A stretch of DNA of 64,000 nt from Roseospira visakhapatnamensis (GTDB taxonomy: Bacteria > Pseudomonadota > Alphaproteobacteria > Rhodospirillales > Rhodospirillaceae): positions 24,538 through 88,537 of the forward strand of contig NZ_JACIGK010000019.1 of the NCBI RefSeq assembly GCF_014197915.1. The letters are read 5' to 3'. Under the pieces are notes generated by a model. The model searched no databases and was not told where the DNA came from. It worked only from the letters and a program-made list of their open reading frames with translations. Shown piece by piece: positions 1 through 8,960 of the stretch (positions within the stretch are counted from its first letter, which is position 1; each line of letters begins with the position of its first letter). The translations under genes and the position numbers were made by a program.

Positions 1-39
1 CAAGCACTGGCCTCCGGCGAGCGAGGGCACCGCGCATGA
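1..39 (+). CDS. 3' end of an upstream gene (partial)
   Basis: A frame open from the window edge encodes QALASGERGHRA and stops with TGA at 37-39. That stop overlaps the ATG of the next gene as ATGA (36-39), the usual arrangement for translationally coupled genes. Only 12 residues are visible, so no function can be given. From context it may belong to the same glycan-synthesis operon as the glycosyltransferase that follows. The other two frames are also open over this short stretch, so the call rests on the ATGA overlap alone. Confidence 0.4.
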   Translation, partial: QALASGERGHRA

Positions 40-1031
40 CTGAGCCCTGGCCGACCCCGCCAGCGCCCGCGCCGGCGCCGGCGCTGCGATGCCCGGACGC
101 GTCCCTGCACCCGACCCTCGGGACGGTGGCGGCGGTGGTGGTCACCTACCATGCCGACGCCGCCGGCATCGGTGACCGGCTGGCCCGGCTGGCCGCGCAG
201 GTGGACGCGGTGGTGGTGGTGGATAACGGCTCCGGCCCCGACACCGTGGCCGCGTTGCGGGCGGCGGCGGAGGCCCTGCCGGCGGTCTCGCTGGTTCTCA
301 ATCCCGACAACCAGGGGCTGGCGGCGGCCCAGAACCAGGGCATGGCGGCGGCGCTGGCGGCCGGCTTCGCCTGGCTGCTGCTGATGGATGACGACAGCAC
401 CCCGGCGCCGGACATGGTGGCCGCGCTGGCGCGGGTGGAGGCGGCGCACCCGGGCGCCTTCGGCCTGCTGGCGCCACGCCTGCGCTATCCCGACAGTGGG
501 CGCGTGCCCGGTTTCCTCACCGCCCATGGACGCGGCCTGTGGCCGCGCAAGCGACCGGCTCCCGAGTCCGGGATCCTGGCGGACCCGGTGTTCGTCATCG
601 CCTCGGGCTCGCTGATCCGCGCCGAGGCGGTCCGCGCCGTGGGGCCGATGCGCGCCGATTTCTTTATCGACTATCTGGACGTGGAGTACTGCTTCCGCCT
701 GACGGCCGCCGGTGTCCGGCTGGCGGTGGTGGGCGACGCGGTGCTCGATCACGCGCTGGGCCGCCAGACCGCGCACCGGGTGCTGGGGCGCACCGTGTGG
801 TGCAGCAACCACGCGCCGTTCCGCTGCCGCGCCATGGCCCGCAACCGCCTGCGGCTATGGCGCGCCTGGGGGCGCCGTCACCCGGGCTGGATGGCGCAGG
901 ACTTGCTGGCCCTGGTGGTCCAGCTCTGGCGGGTGCTGGCGCTGGAGGACGACGGCCGCGCCAAGGCGACGGCGATCCTGCGCGGCCTGCGCGAGGGCCT
1001 GGCCTCCCCCCCGGCGTCCGCAGCCAGGTAA
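36..1031 (+). CDS. Glycosyltransferase family 2 (rhamnosyltransferase-like)
   Basis: This 331-residue protein transfers a sugar from a nucleotide-sugar donor, probably in surface polysaccharide synthesis at the cytoplasmic face of the membrane. After a Pro/Ala-rich N-terminus (residues 1-29) comes a GT-A fold start with VVVTYH (34-39) and VVDNGS (61-66). The metal and donor-binding acidic motif is MDDDST (117-122). Conserved segments typical of the RfbF/WbbL-like branch follow, such as IASGSLI and the FIDYLDVEYCFR region with an acidic catalytic patch. Length is normal for the family. The start overlaps the stop of an upstream gene (ATGA). The 3' end is convergent with cobQ, 13 bases away. 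Sugar and acceptor cannot be read from the sequence. Confidence 0.85.
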   Translation: MTEPWPTPPAPAPAPALRCPDASLHPTLGTVAAVVVTYHADAAGIGDRLARLAAQVDAVVVVDNGSGPDTVAALRAAAEALPAVSLVLNPDNQGLAAAQNQGMAAALAAGFAWLLLMDDDSTPAPDMVAALARVEAAHPGAFGLLAPRLRYPDSGRVPGFLTAHGRGLWPRKRPAPESGILADPVFVIASGSLIRAEAVRAVGPMRADFFIDYLDVEYCFRLTAAGVRLAVVGDAVLDHALGRQTAHRVLGRTVWCSNHAPFRCRAMARNRLRLWRAWGRRHPGWMAQDLLALVVQLWRVLALEDDGRAKATAILRGLREGLASPPASAAR

Positions 1032-1044
1032 GGCGGCCCCCGCC

Positions 1045-2535
1045 TCAGGTGTCCGGCGTCGCGGTCCGGGCGATGCGCGCCAGGGCATCCAGGTCCACCA
1101 CACCGGCCACGGTATCGGCCAGGGCGTCCAGGGCGGACTCGACCCGGGCCTCGAAGGCCGATCCCTCGGCGCGGCCCGGCCGCAGCAGCGCCAGCAGCGC
1201 CCGGCGCGTCTCGTCCCGGTGCAGCAGGCCATGCAGGTAGCAGCCCAGCACCCGGCCGTCATGGCTGGCCGCGCCCACGGCCGCCAGCCCCGCCGGCCCG
1301 GCCGGCCAGGGACGGCCCGTGTCCGGCCCCTCGGTGACGCCCATGTGCATCTCGTAGCCCAACGGACCCTCGCGCAGGGTCTTGCGCCGGCCGATGGTCG
1401 TCTCGACGTCCAGCAACCCCAGCCCGGGTGCCTCGCCGGGTGGTCCCTCGATGCCCTCGGGGTCGCGCACCACGCGGCCGAGCATCTGGTAGCCGGCGCA
1501 CAGGCCCAGCACCGCCCCGCCGCGCCGCCAGTGGGCCATCAGGTCGATGTCCCAGCCCTGCGTCCGGAGGAACGCGAGATCCGCCAGCGTCGCCTTGGAC
1601 CCTGGCAGAATCACGAGGTCCAGATCCCCCGGCAGCGCCCGCCCCGGGGCGACGAAGGTCAGCGACACGTCCGGCTCGGCGGACAGCGGGTCGAGATCGT
1701 CGAAGTTGGCGATGCGCGACAGACGAAGGACACCCACCTTGACCGGCCGCTCGGCCGCCGGCCCGGCGGTCGCCGGACGCTCCAGGGCCACGGCGTCCTC
1801 GGCCGGCAGATCGGCGGCGCGCGCGACCCAGGGGACGATGCCCAGGCAGGGCAGACCGGTACGGTCGCGCAAGATGTCCACCGCCGGGGTGAACAGGCTG
1901 GGATCGCCCCGGAACTTGTTGATGACGTAGCCCTTCAGAAGCGCCCGGTCCTCGGCTGGCAACAACGCCCAGGTGCCCACCAGCGAGCCGATCACGCCGC
2001 CCCGGTCGATATCGCCCACCAGCACCACCGGCGTTCCGGTGGCCACGGCGAAGCCCATGTTGGCGATGTCGCCGGCCCGCAAGTTCACTTCGCTGGCGCT
2101 GCCCGCGCCCTCCACCACGACGATGTCGGCCTCGGCGCGCAACCGGGCGAAGCTGTCCAGCACCGCCGGCAACAGGGTCGGCTTAAGCCCCTGGTAGTCC
2201 CGGGCGCCGGCATTGCCCCGCACCCGGCCCTGCACCACCACCTGGCTGCCCACGTCGGTCTGGGGCTTGAGCAGCACCGGGTTCATGTGCACGGACGGCG
2301 CCACCCCGCAGGCGCGCGCCTGCAAGGCCTGGGCGCGGCCGATCTCGCCACCCTCCCGGGTGACGGCGGCATTGTTGGACATGTTCTGCGGCTTGAACGG
2401 GCGCACGGTCAGGCCCCGCCGGGTCAACGCCCGGGCCAGCCCGGCCACCAGCAGCGACTTTCCCACGTCGGAGCCGGTGCCTTGCAGCATCAGCGCGGCG
2501 GCGGGGCGTCGCCCGCGAAGGTCTTCGAGGGTCAT
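1045..2535 (-). CDS. cobQ: Cobyric acid synthase (CobQ/CbiP)
   Basis: The 496-residue glutamine amidotransferase amidates side chains b, d, e and g of adenosylcobyrinic acid a,c-diamide in adenosylcobalamin synthesis, a cytoplasmic ATP-dependent step. The N-terminal dethiobiotin-synthetase-like domain has the P-loop GTGSDVGKS (19-27) and the family signature [10 protein letters not shown]. The C-terminal class I amidotransferase domain shows the nucleophile cysteine in LGLCAGYQM and the histidine in YLHGLLH. Length is typical (480-510). The gene stands alone on the minus strand between two plus-strand genes. The 259-base spacer upstream carries a small inverted repeat next to the start but no recognisable B12-box, so no cobalamin riboswitch is called. 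Confidence 0.97.
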   Translation of the reverse strand: MTLEDLRGRRPAAALMLQGTGSDVGKSLLVAGLARALTRRGLTVRPFKPQNMSNNAAVTREGGEIGRAQALQARACGVAPSVHMNPVLLKPQTDVGSQVVVQGRVRGNAGARDYQGLKPTLLPAVLDSFARLRAEADIVVVEGAGSASEVNLRAGDIANMGFAVATGTPVVLVGDIDRGGVIGSLVGTWALLPAEDRALLKGYVINKFRGDPSLFTPAVDILRDRTGLPCLGIVPWVARAADLPAEDAVALERPATAGPAAERPVKVGVLRLSRIANFDDLDPLSAEPDVSLTFVAPGRALPGDLDLVILPGSKATLADLAFLRTQGWDIDLMAHWRRGGAVLGLCAGYQMLGRVVRDPEGIEGPPGEAPGLGLLDVETTIGRRKTLREGPLGYEMHMGVTEGPDTGRPWPAGPAGLAAVGAASHDGRVLGCYLHGLLHRDETRRALLALLRPGRAEGSAFEARVESALDALADTVAGVVDLDALARIARTATPDT

Positions 2536-2794
2536 GGGGTGGCATCATGCCCGCGTGACGCGGGATTGCAACGGGCCTGTTGCCGGCGACGGCACGGGAC
2601 ACCGGGGGCACGCCGGACCCGCCCTGTGATCCCGGTCGCAAACCACCCCGGGGCGGACGTGGTATGGACCGTCGTTTGACCCGCCGCGACCGGCGAGCAA
2701 CAATACCTGGACTTTCCTTCGGGTCGTCCGGCGCGCCACCCACGCAAAGCGCCGCGCCCACCCTCCCTGACCGGTTGCCCGACAACGGACCCCC

Positions 2795-5197
2795 ATGCCC
2801 GATCCTCTCGCCTCCGCGCGGACGCGCACCCCGGCCTCCACCACCTCGGCGCCGTCGTCCCGCGCGCTGCTCGTGGAGGGCCTGCGCCGGCACAAGGCGG
2901 GACAGGTCCGCGAGGCGCTGGCGCTCTATCGGCGGGCCGTCATCCTGGATCCCGGACTCACCGATGGCTGGCACATGCTGGGCGCCGCGTCGTTGCAGCA
3001 AGGCGACGCGGAGGCGGCGCTCGCACCGCTGGAGCGCAGCCGCCATCTGGCACCGCGCGACGCCTTGCTTCAGGCCAATCTGGCCCACGCGTGGCGCGCG
3101 CTGGGATGTCATGCCGAGGCCGCCGCCGCCCTGGCGACGGCCATCGCGCTGGACCCGGCGCGCGCCGAACCCTGGCAGGACCTGGGGCTGATGGCCGCCG
3201 AACGGGGCCTGCGTCACGACGCCGAACGGTGCCTGGCCCATGCCGCCCATCTGCGTCCCGAGCCCGGCGCCCTGGTCCGCCACGCCAACGCCCTGCTGGC
3301 GCTGGGGCGACGCGACCGGGCCGAGAACCGCCTGGGTATCGCCCTGCGCCTGACCCCGGATCACCTGGGGGCACGCCTGGCCCGGGCCGGAGCCCGCCGG
3401 GCGCTGGGCGATATCGATGGCGCGCTCGCCGATGCCCGCGCGGCGGTGGCGCTGAGCCCCAACGCGCCCGGCCCGGCCGGCGCCCTCGGCACCGCGCATC
3501 TTCACGGCGGACGGCTGCCCGAGGCCATTCGCTGGCGGGGCCGCGCCGCCCGGCTGGCCCCGGCGAAGGGAACCTCCTGGCTGGACCTGGGACAGGCCGC
3601 CATCGCCGTGGGCCCGGGCGAGTCGGCGGCCACGGCCCTGAAACGCGCGGTGGCCGCCGATCCGGCCCTGCCGGCCGCCTACGACGCGTTGGCCGAGGTC
3701 CGCCGGCGCCAGGGCCAGTGGGCGGCGGCCCGGCGGCTGCTCGACTGGCGGCTGCGGCTGGCGCCGGACCCGGCGGTCAGCCTGCGCCGCGCCCTGCACC
3801 TGCCCGTCATGCCTGAGTCCGAGGCCGCCCTGGACGCCGCCCACGAGCGCCTGCTGGCCGACCTGGACGCGCTGGAGACCGACGCGACCCCGCGCGGTCC
3901 GAACGCCGATCCCCTGGCCGCGCTGGCCGTCTCGCCCGATGCCCTGGAGGGCCACGGCCGGGACACCGCCGCCGTCATGAGCCGCGTGGCCCAGGTGGCG
4001 CGCGGCCTGTGTCCCGGGCTGACGCATACGGCGCGCCTGGCGGCCGCGCCTCTGGCCGATGCCCCGTTGCGTCTGGTCGTGCTGCTGCCGCCCGAGGACC
4101 CCGCGCCCCAGGACAGCCTGGCCCCCCTGGCGGCCCGCCTGAGCCCGGATCTGGCGGCACGCCCCGACCTGTCGGTCACCGTGCTGCGCCCGCCGGGCGC
4201 GCCCTCGATCATCGCCACGGACCCGGCGTCGGCGGCCGGCGCGACCACGCCGCTGCCCGCCGACCTGGACCAGGCCCGGGCGATGATCGCCGACCTGCGG
4301 CCCGACGGCCTGCTGGCGGTCGACCCGATGGCGTCGCCGTTGACGTGGGCGCTGGTGTTCGGGCGCCTGGCGCCGGTGCAGGCCATGATCCTCGGCCGCC
4401 CGGCCACCAGCGGCATCGCCACCCTGGACTATGTGCTGACCGCCGCCGCGTGGCACGACGCCGAGGCCCAGCGGCGGCACACGGAACGGCTCATCCGCCT
4501 GCGGGGCCTGCCCCTGCGCCTGCCGTCGGCCCCGCCCCATGCCAGCCTCCGCCGCGCCGACCTGGGCCTGCCCCCCCCGGGCGAGGCGCGCCTGTATCTG
4601 GCGCTCGCCGATCCGGGACGGTTCCCCCCCCTCCATGACCGGGCCTGGGTCGACTTGCTGCGACGGGACACCCGCGGGGTCCTGATGCTGCCCGGGGGGC
4701 CGCACCGATCGCTGGCCCAAAGGCTGCTGGACCGCTGGCGGCGCCTTGAGGGCGGACCGGCCGTCCTGGACCGGGTGCGGGTGCTGCCGTCGCTGCGCCG
4801 GCCGCACCTGCTGGGCGTGGCCCGCCTGGCCGATGCCGTGCTGGACGCCCCCGGGGCGGGAGCGGGCGCCACGGTGATGGAAGCGATGACCCTGGGCGTG
4901 CCGGCCGTCACCTTGGCCGGGTCGCCGCCGGGCACGGGCGTCGTCGCCGGGCTGTACCGGCACTGGGGCATCACCGACCTCGTGGCCCGCGATCCCGTGC
5001 ATTTCGTCAACCTGGCGCTGCGGCTCGCCCGGCACGAGGACTGGCGGCGCGAGATCGGCGCCCGGCTGGCCCAGGCCGCCCTGGATCCGGACGCGGGCGC
5101 GGCCGTCGCCGCCGAGATCGCCCTGTTCTTCCGCGTCGCCCGCGAGGCCGCCGCCGAGGGGCGTCGTCTGACCGCCTGGCCCGGCGACGATGCCTAG
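2795..5197 (+). CDS. TPR protein with C-terminal GT41 (SPINDLY/OGT-like) domain
   Basis: The 800-residue protein has two parts. Residues about 20-400 are tandem tetratricopeptide repeats, with recurring patterns such as ALALYRRAVILDPG and AAALATAIALDPARAEPW. Residues about 440-790 resemble the catalytic region of GT41 O-GlcNAc transferases: RPATSGIATLDYVLTA is close to the bacterial TSG...DY.L motif, and VMEAMTLGVPAVTLAG matches the UDP-sugar-binding loop. Bacterial proteins of this layout glycosylate proteins (for example flagellin) or glycans, but the substrate here is unknown. Several GT41 positions look diverged (LDAPGAGAGAT replaces the usual DPFPYNG.TT), so activity is not certain. The ATG follows no strong ribosome-binding site. 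The gene is monocistronic. Confidence 0.75.
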   Translation: MPDPLASARTRTPASTTSAPSSRALLVEGLRRHKAGQVREALALYRRAVILDPGLTDGWHMLGAASLQQGDAEAALAPLERSRHLAPRDALLQANLAHAWRALGCHAEAAAALATAIALDPARAEPWQDLGLMAAERGLRHDAERCLAHAAHLRPEPGALVRHANALLALGRRDRAENRLGIALRLTPDHLGARLARAGARRALGDIDGALADARAAVALSPNAPGPAGALGTAHLHGGRLPEAIRWRGRAARLAPAKGTSWLDLGQAAIAVGPGESAATALKRAVAADPALPAAYDALAEVRRRQGQWAAARRLLDWRLRLAPDPAVSLRRALHLPVMPESEAALDAAHERLLADLDALETDATPRGPNADPLAALAVSPDALEGHGRDTAAVMSRVAQVARGLCPGLTHTARLAAAPLADAPLRLVVLLPPEDPAPQDSLAPLAARLSPDLAARPDLSVTVLRPPGAPSIIATDPASAAGATTPLPADLDQARAMIADLRPDGLLAVDPMASPLTWALVFGRLAPVQAMILGRPATSGIATLDYVLTAAAWHDAEAQRRHTERLIRLRGLPLRLPSAPPHASLRRADLGLPPPGEARLYLALADPGRFPPLHDRAWVDLLRRDTRGVLMLPGGPHRSLAQRLLDRWRRLEGGPAVLDRVRVLPSLRRPHLLGVARLADAVLDAPGAGAGATVMEAMTLGVPAVTLAGSPPGTGVVAGLYRHWGITDLVARDPVHFVNLALRLARHEDWRREIGARLAQAALDPDAGAAVAAEIALFFRVAREAAAEGRRLTAWPGDDA

Positions 5198-5346
5198 CGC
5201 ACTTTCGATCCGTCCGGACCACCGCGCGGCCGACGCGCGCGGTTGCCAGGATGTCCGGCCCGGCCCATATTCCCGGCATCGTCGCGCCCCCGGGCGCGCA
5301 AACATGACGCCATGCGAACCCCAGCACCGACGGAAGGAGACCCATC

Positions 5347-5601
5347 ATGTCGAACGGCGGACCGAAGATTCTCGACGATCTCGGCCGTGTCGCCGGGGGC
5401 GCCCTGGGGGCGCTGGGCGGACTGCGCAGCGAGATCGAGGAACTGGTGCGGCAGCGCGTGGAGCGGACCGCCCACGATCTGAATCTGGTCACCCGCGAGG
5501 AATTCGAGGCCGTGCACGAGATGGCCGCCGAGGCCCGCGCGGAAAACGAGCGCCTGGCCGCCCGCCTCGCCGCCCTGGAAGCCGCCCGGGACAACACGTG
5601 A
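5347..5601 (+). CDS. ubiK: Ubiquinone biosynthesis accessory factor UbiK (BMFP/DUF526)
   Basis: This 84-residue protein matches the BMFP/YqiC family, renamed UbiK, a trimeric membrane-associated coiled-coil protein that assists assembly of the Ubi complex for aerobic ubiquinone synthesis. An amphipathic N-terminal half (ILDDLGRVAGGALGAL) is followed by a charged coiled coil, REEFEAVHEMAAEARAENER, with the family's F-V-M/E spacing. Size is exactly typical (80-100). The ATG is preceded by a strong ribosome-binding site (GGAAGGAG). A noncoding stretch separates it from the next gene, so it appears to be a single-gene unit. Confidence 0.88.
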   Translation: MSNGGPKILDDLGRVAGGALGALGGLRSEIEELVRQRVERTAHDLNLVTREEFEAVHEMAAEARAENERLAARLAALEAARDNT

Positions 5602-6081
5602 TCGTCCCCCATGTCACAGGCCATGTCAGGGGCCGTGTCGCGGACCCCGAGGTCCGGTCACGCGCCATGACGAAGCCCCCCTCGCGCGGCCGGCAAGACC
5701 CCGATCGAACCGGGGAATAGGCCGTTTGCTCGACTTGCATCCACCCCCTGAACCCTGCTAACCGGAGGCCACGGGTGGGCATGGCGTGTCACGATCGTTT
5801 CACGCCGCCCGCCCAGACCCGGACCTTGCACTCACGCGGGTCCTTTGACATGGTGTTCTGGTGGCCGGAGTAAGCAGTGGACCCCATATGTTGACGTCGG
5901 TCCGTTGGTGCGCGGTCGTCCGTGGGGCCGCGATACCACCGAGGACGATGGCGCGGATGATGAACCGTGGCGGTCCCATCCCGGACCTCAGGCCAAGGCG
6001 AATCGGCGACCAAAGGGTACGGCCCTCGCCGTCGCAGCGCGCGCGCGACCGCAGCAACCCCGTCCACCATGGGAGGGCGCG
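5602..6081 (+). other. Intergenic region ubiK-ybjN (480 bases)
   Basis: No convincing gene is present. A short hairpin (CCCCG...CGGGG, about 5699-5717) could end the ubiK transcript, but it has no T-run. A TTGACA at 5847 with a poor -10 (GAGTAA) 17 bases later is a weak promoter candidate for the YbjN gene. Confidence 0.4.
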
Positions 6082-6582
6082 ATGACCATCACGGCGATCC
6101 GGGCCGATTCGAAGACCGCCAACCCGCTCGACCTCATCGAACAGTTCCTGTCGGTCAAGGAGTGGGTGTTCGACCGTCGCGGCGAGGACGAGATGGTCGT
6201 GGAGGTTCCCAGCCAATGGTGCAACCTGGGTCTGTTCCTGGCCTGGTCCGAGGAACTGGGCGCCCTGCACCTGTCCTGTGCCTTCGACATGCGCGTGCCG
6301 GAAGGACGCCGCGCCGCCGTCTTCGAGTTGCTCGCGCACCTGAACGAACGCATGTGGCTGGGCCATTTCGCGCTGTGGACCGAGGAAGGCGCGCCCATGT
6401 TCCGCCACACCGTGCTGTTGGGCGAGCGCCGCATCGCCGCCGACGAGGCGCGGGAGTTGATGGACATCGCCATCGGCGAGTGCGACCGCTTCTATCCCGC
6501 CTTCCAGTTCGTCATCTGGGGCGGCAAGAGCCCCGCCGAGGCCATCGCCGCCGCGCTTCTGGATACCGCCGGCGAGGCATGA
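6082..6582 (+). CDS. YbjN domain-containing protein
   Basis: This 166-residue protein of the YbjN (type III secretion chaperone-like fold) family starts at the ATG following GGGAGGGCG, a good ribosome-binding site; longer frames upstream lack one. It shows the family features: WVFDRRGEDEMVVEVP near the N-terminus, then CNLGLFLAWSEELGALHLSC, and the C-terminal ECDRFYPAFQFVIWGGKSP motif. In alphaproteobacteria a YbjN gene commonly sits immediately upstream of proC, as here (4-base gap to proC). The molecular role is not established; in enterobacteria YbjN affects stress and motility. Confidence 0.85.
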   Translation: MTITAIRADSKTANPLDLIEQFLSVKEWVFDRRGEDEMVVEVPSQWCNLGLFLAWSEELGALHLSCAFDMRVPEGRRAAVFELLAHLNERMWLGHFALWTEEGAPMFRHTVLLGERRIAADEARELMDIAIGECDRFYPAFQFVIWGGKSPAEAIAAALLDTAGEA

Positions 6583-6586
6583 GACC

Positions 6587-7501
6587 ATGACCGTTCCACC
6601 CGTGACGTCGTCGCCAGAGACGCCCCCGGAGGTGCTCCCCACGGCGCCCCCCTCCGAGACCGGCACGCCGGACGGCGCGCTCGACCGCGCGGCCCTGGGC
6701 GCGGCCCGCGTGTGGCTGGTGGGCGCCGGCAAGATGGGCGGCGCCCTGCTGACCGGGTGGTTGCGGCGCGGCCTGCCGCCGGCCCACCTCACCGTCATCG
6801 ATCCGGCCGCGCCGACGCCGGCCGGGGGCGTGCGGGGGGTGCCCGACACCGCCGCGCTGGCCGACGCCCCGGCGCCCGACGTGGTGGTGCTGGCCGTCAA
6901 GCCCCAGCTCATGGATCAGGTCCTGCCCGCCTACCGGTCCCTGGGCGGCACGGCCACGGTGTTCCTGTCGGTGGCCGCCGGCAAGCGCATCGCCAGCGTC
7001 GAACGGATCCTGGGGCCGGAAACCCCGGTGGTGCGAACCATCCCCAACACCCCCGCCGCCGTGCATCGCGGCATGACCGTGGCCTGCGCCAACGACCGGG
7101 TGACCCCGCTGGGACGGGCGCTGTGCGAGGCGCTGTTGCGCGCCGTCGGGGACGTCGCCTGGGTCGAGGACGAAGATCTGATCGACGCCGTCACCGCCGT
7201 TTCCGGCAGCGGCCCGGCCTATGTCTTCCTGCTGGCCGAGTGCCTGGCCGAGGCCGGCGCCCAGGCGGGCCTGCCGCCCGGCCTGGCGGCCCGCCTGGCG
7301 CGGGCCACCGTCGCCGGAGCCGGCGCCCTAATGGACCACGCCACCGAGGATCCGGCGACCCTGCGGCGCAATGTGACCAGCCCGAACGGCACCACGGCCG
7401 CCGCCCTGTCCGTTCTGATGGACGAGACGCGGGGATTGCCGCCCCTGATGACGGACGCCGTCGCGGCCGCCACACAGCGGTCGCGCGCCCTGGCCGGGTA
7501 A
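6587..7501 (+). CDS. proC: Pyrroline-5-carboxylate reductase
   Basis: ProC reduces 1-pyrroline-5-carboxylate to L-proline with NAD(P)H, the last step of proline synthesis, in the cytoplasm. The 304-residue sequence has the Rossmann motif VGAGKMGGALLTG near residue 42, VLAVKPQ, the TIPNTPA segment, and the C-terminal signature AVSGSGPAYVFLLAE followed by TSPNGTTAAAL. A Pro/Ala-rich extension of about 38 residues precedes the Rossmann fold, longer than usual, so translation could start further in. No internal ATG has a better ribosome-binding site. It is coupled to the YbjN gene by a 4-base gap. Confidence 0.96.
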   Translation: MTVPPVTSSPETPPEVLPTAPPSETGTPDGALDRAALGAARVWLVGAGKMGGALLTGWLRRGLPPAHLTVIDPAAPTPAGGVRGVPDTAALADAPAPDVVVLAVKPQLMDQVLPAYRSLGGTATVFLSVAAGKRIASVERILGPETPVVRTIPNTPAAVHRGMTVACANDRVTPLGRALCEALLRAVGDVAWVEDEDLIDAVTAVSGSGPAYVFLLAECLAEAGAQAGLPPGLAARLARATVAGAGALMDHATEDPATLRRNVTSPNGTTAAALSVLMDETRGLPPLMTDAVAAATQRSRALAG

Positions 7502-8021
7502 CGGAGTCTCCGCCGGGGACGGCGTCCGAGGCGTCTTGCGGACCGCCGCGACCGAGGGCCGGTGACGGCGTCTACGCGGCGACCTCGAAAAAAACGCATC
7601 GCAAGAGAAAGTCCCGATTTCTTTCGCGGACATCTCCTCGCGCCGCTGCCGTGAGCCCTGGGACCCGCACCCTATGAAGCGTAGGTTCGGGGGGCCTAAC
7701 ACACCATGTTGTGGGTGGAACCGCGCTCCCACGGTTCCGGCACCGCCCACACCGCAAAGCAGATCAAGGCTCCTCGAGGATTAAGGTGTGATGGTCGCCA
7801 CAAACATCAAGGCAAACGGGTGGTAACCTCAGGAGCGTGCACGGATGGAGTCGGTTTTGGTTTCCGTTGGCACAAAGGTGTGGTTTACTTTTCATTAAAT
7901 TGATCATTCATGCGCTCGGGTAGCGCTTGCACAGTCCTTGCCGGGCTCGATCGGGAGAGTCTCGCGGGAGATCCGCCGCAGAAGCGGCGGTCACTTGTGC
8001 GGGAGTGACGGAGAAGACGTC
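7502..8021 (+). other. Intergenic region (520 bases)
   Basis: No supported gene. The stretch about 7770-7920 is markedly AT-richer than its surroundings and ends shortly before the next gene, as a promoter region would. A perfect hairpin (CCGCCGC AGAA GCGGCGG, about 7974-7991) lies 30 bases before the start codon of the next gene and could affect its leader. A 65-codon open frame at 7706 has no family features and is not called. Confidence 0.4.
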
Positions 8022-8750
8022 ATGACTGTTTCTGGGTTGCCTCAATCGACCGCGCCGGTCTTACCCATCGATCCCGCCACGGCGGGACGCGGTGTCGGCG
8101 CGCGTCGCTCCCTTCTCGACCAGGGCGCCAGCGGAGCGGCGGGTCTCGCGTCGTTCCGACGTCTTGATCTGACGACCCAGACGCCTCCGCCCCCAACGCC
8201 GGCCGCCCAGACGCCGACACCGTCCACCGTCGGACGGACGGGCCCGGAGGCCCGCCCACGGCCCGACATCGCGGCGGGAGACCGACCCCGCGAGGACCGG
8301 GCGAGCCCCGACGCCCGCGAGGCGGCGACGGCGGCGCCCGGCACGACCCAGGGATCGAGCGGCCGGGGATCCAGCCTGCTGGACACCCTGCGGACGGGCC
8401 GCGTCTCGCTGCTGTCCGGTGCTCTCGGTTTCCTCGCGCAGTTGTTCGGCCAGAAGGCCGGCGCCGCCGCGCCGACGGCCGGGGCGGGCCGCGCGGACGC
8501 CGGCACCGCGACCACCCAGGCCGCCGATGTGTCCCGGGCCGTCTCGGCCGTCACAGACGACGGCGCCACCGACGCCGCCGAACGGATACCCCCGCCCTCG
8601 CGACTGGAAACCCGGACCGGCGTGGGAACCTACGACCTTGTGAACCGGCTGGTCGGTGCCTCCAGCGATACCCGCCGCGACGGCCGGATCGAACTCACGC
8701 TGTCCCTGCCGTTCGGACCGGTCTCCACGTCCATCGATCAGGTCGCCTGA
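8022..8750 (+). CDS. Uncharacterised Pro/Ala/Thr-rich protein
   Basis: The ATG follows GGAGTGACGGAGAAG, a plausible ribosome-binding region, and gives 242 residues. I do not recognise the family. Residues about 40-115 are low complexity (Pro, Thr, Ala, Arg), probably disordered. A short hydrophobic stretch, LLSGALGFLAQLFG (about 127-140), could be a membrane-associated or amphipathic helix. The C-terminal 45 residues (TGVGTYDLVNRLVG... IELTLSLPFGP) look like a small ordered module. There is no signal peptide. The gene stands alone between proC and mazG; nothing in the context fixes a role. Confidence 0.6.
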   Translation: MTVSGLPQSTAPVLPIDPATAGRGVGARRSLLDQGASGAAGLASFRRLDLTTQTPPPPTPAAQTPTPSTVGRTGPEARPRPDIAAGDRPREDRASPDAREAATAAPGTTQGSSGRGSSLLDTLRTGRVSLLSGALGFLAQLFGQKAGAAAPTAGAGRADAGTATTQAADVSRAVSAVTDDGATDAAERIPPPSRLETRTGVGTYDLVNRLVGASSDTRRDGRIELTLSLPFGPVSTSIDQVA

Positions 8751-8960
8751 CATCCGCACCGGACGAGCATGACTCCGCCGGCCATCGCCGGGTCCGATGC
8801 CTCAGACTCACGGACAGACACCGCGCCTCTCGTCTCTCGCCGGTGGCTCTCCTCACGGCGGCGCCGGCATCGCGCCGGTCGCCCGACACCCGACGTCCGA
8901 TCCGCTGTCGGGCGGTGCCGGGATCTTGCGCCCCCGCACGGAAGCGGCTACGCCAGGGCC

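Noticed and set aside
2536..2794. Cobalamin riboswitch upstream of cobQ
   Set aside because: No B12-box or matching stem arrangement could be found in the leader.
2183..5305. Very long minus-strand open frame (about 1040 codons) opposite the TPR/GT41 gene and the end of cobQ
   Set aside because: Composition is Arg/Gly/Gln-rich without any domain, and it mirrors the codon bias of the plus-strand gene; such shadow frames are expected at this GC content.
7706..7903. 65-codon plus-strand frame between proC and the next gene
   Set aside because: No ribosome-binding site or family features; it lies in an AT-richer probable promoter region.
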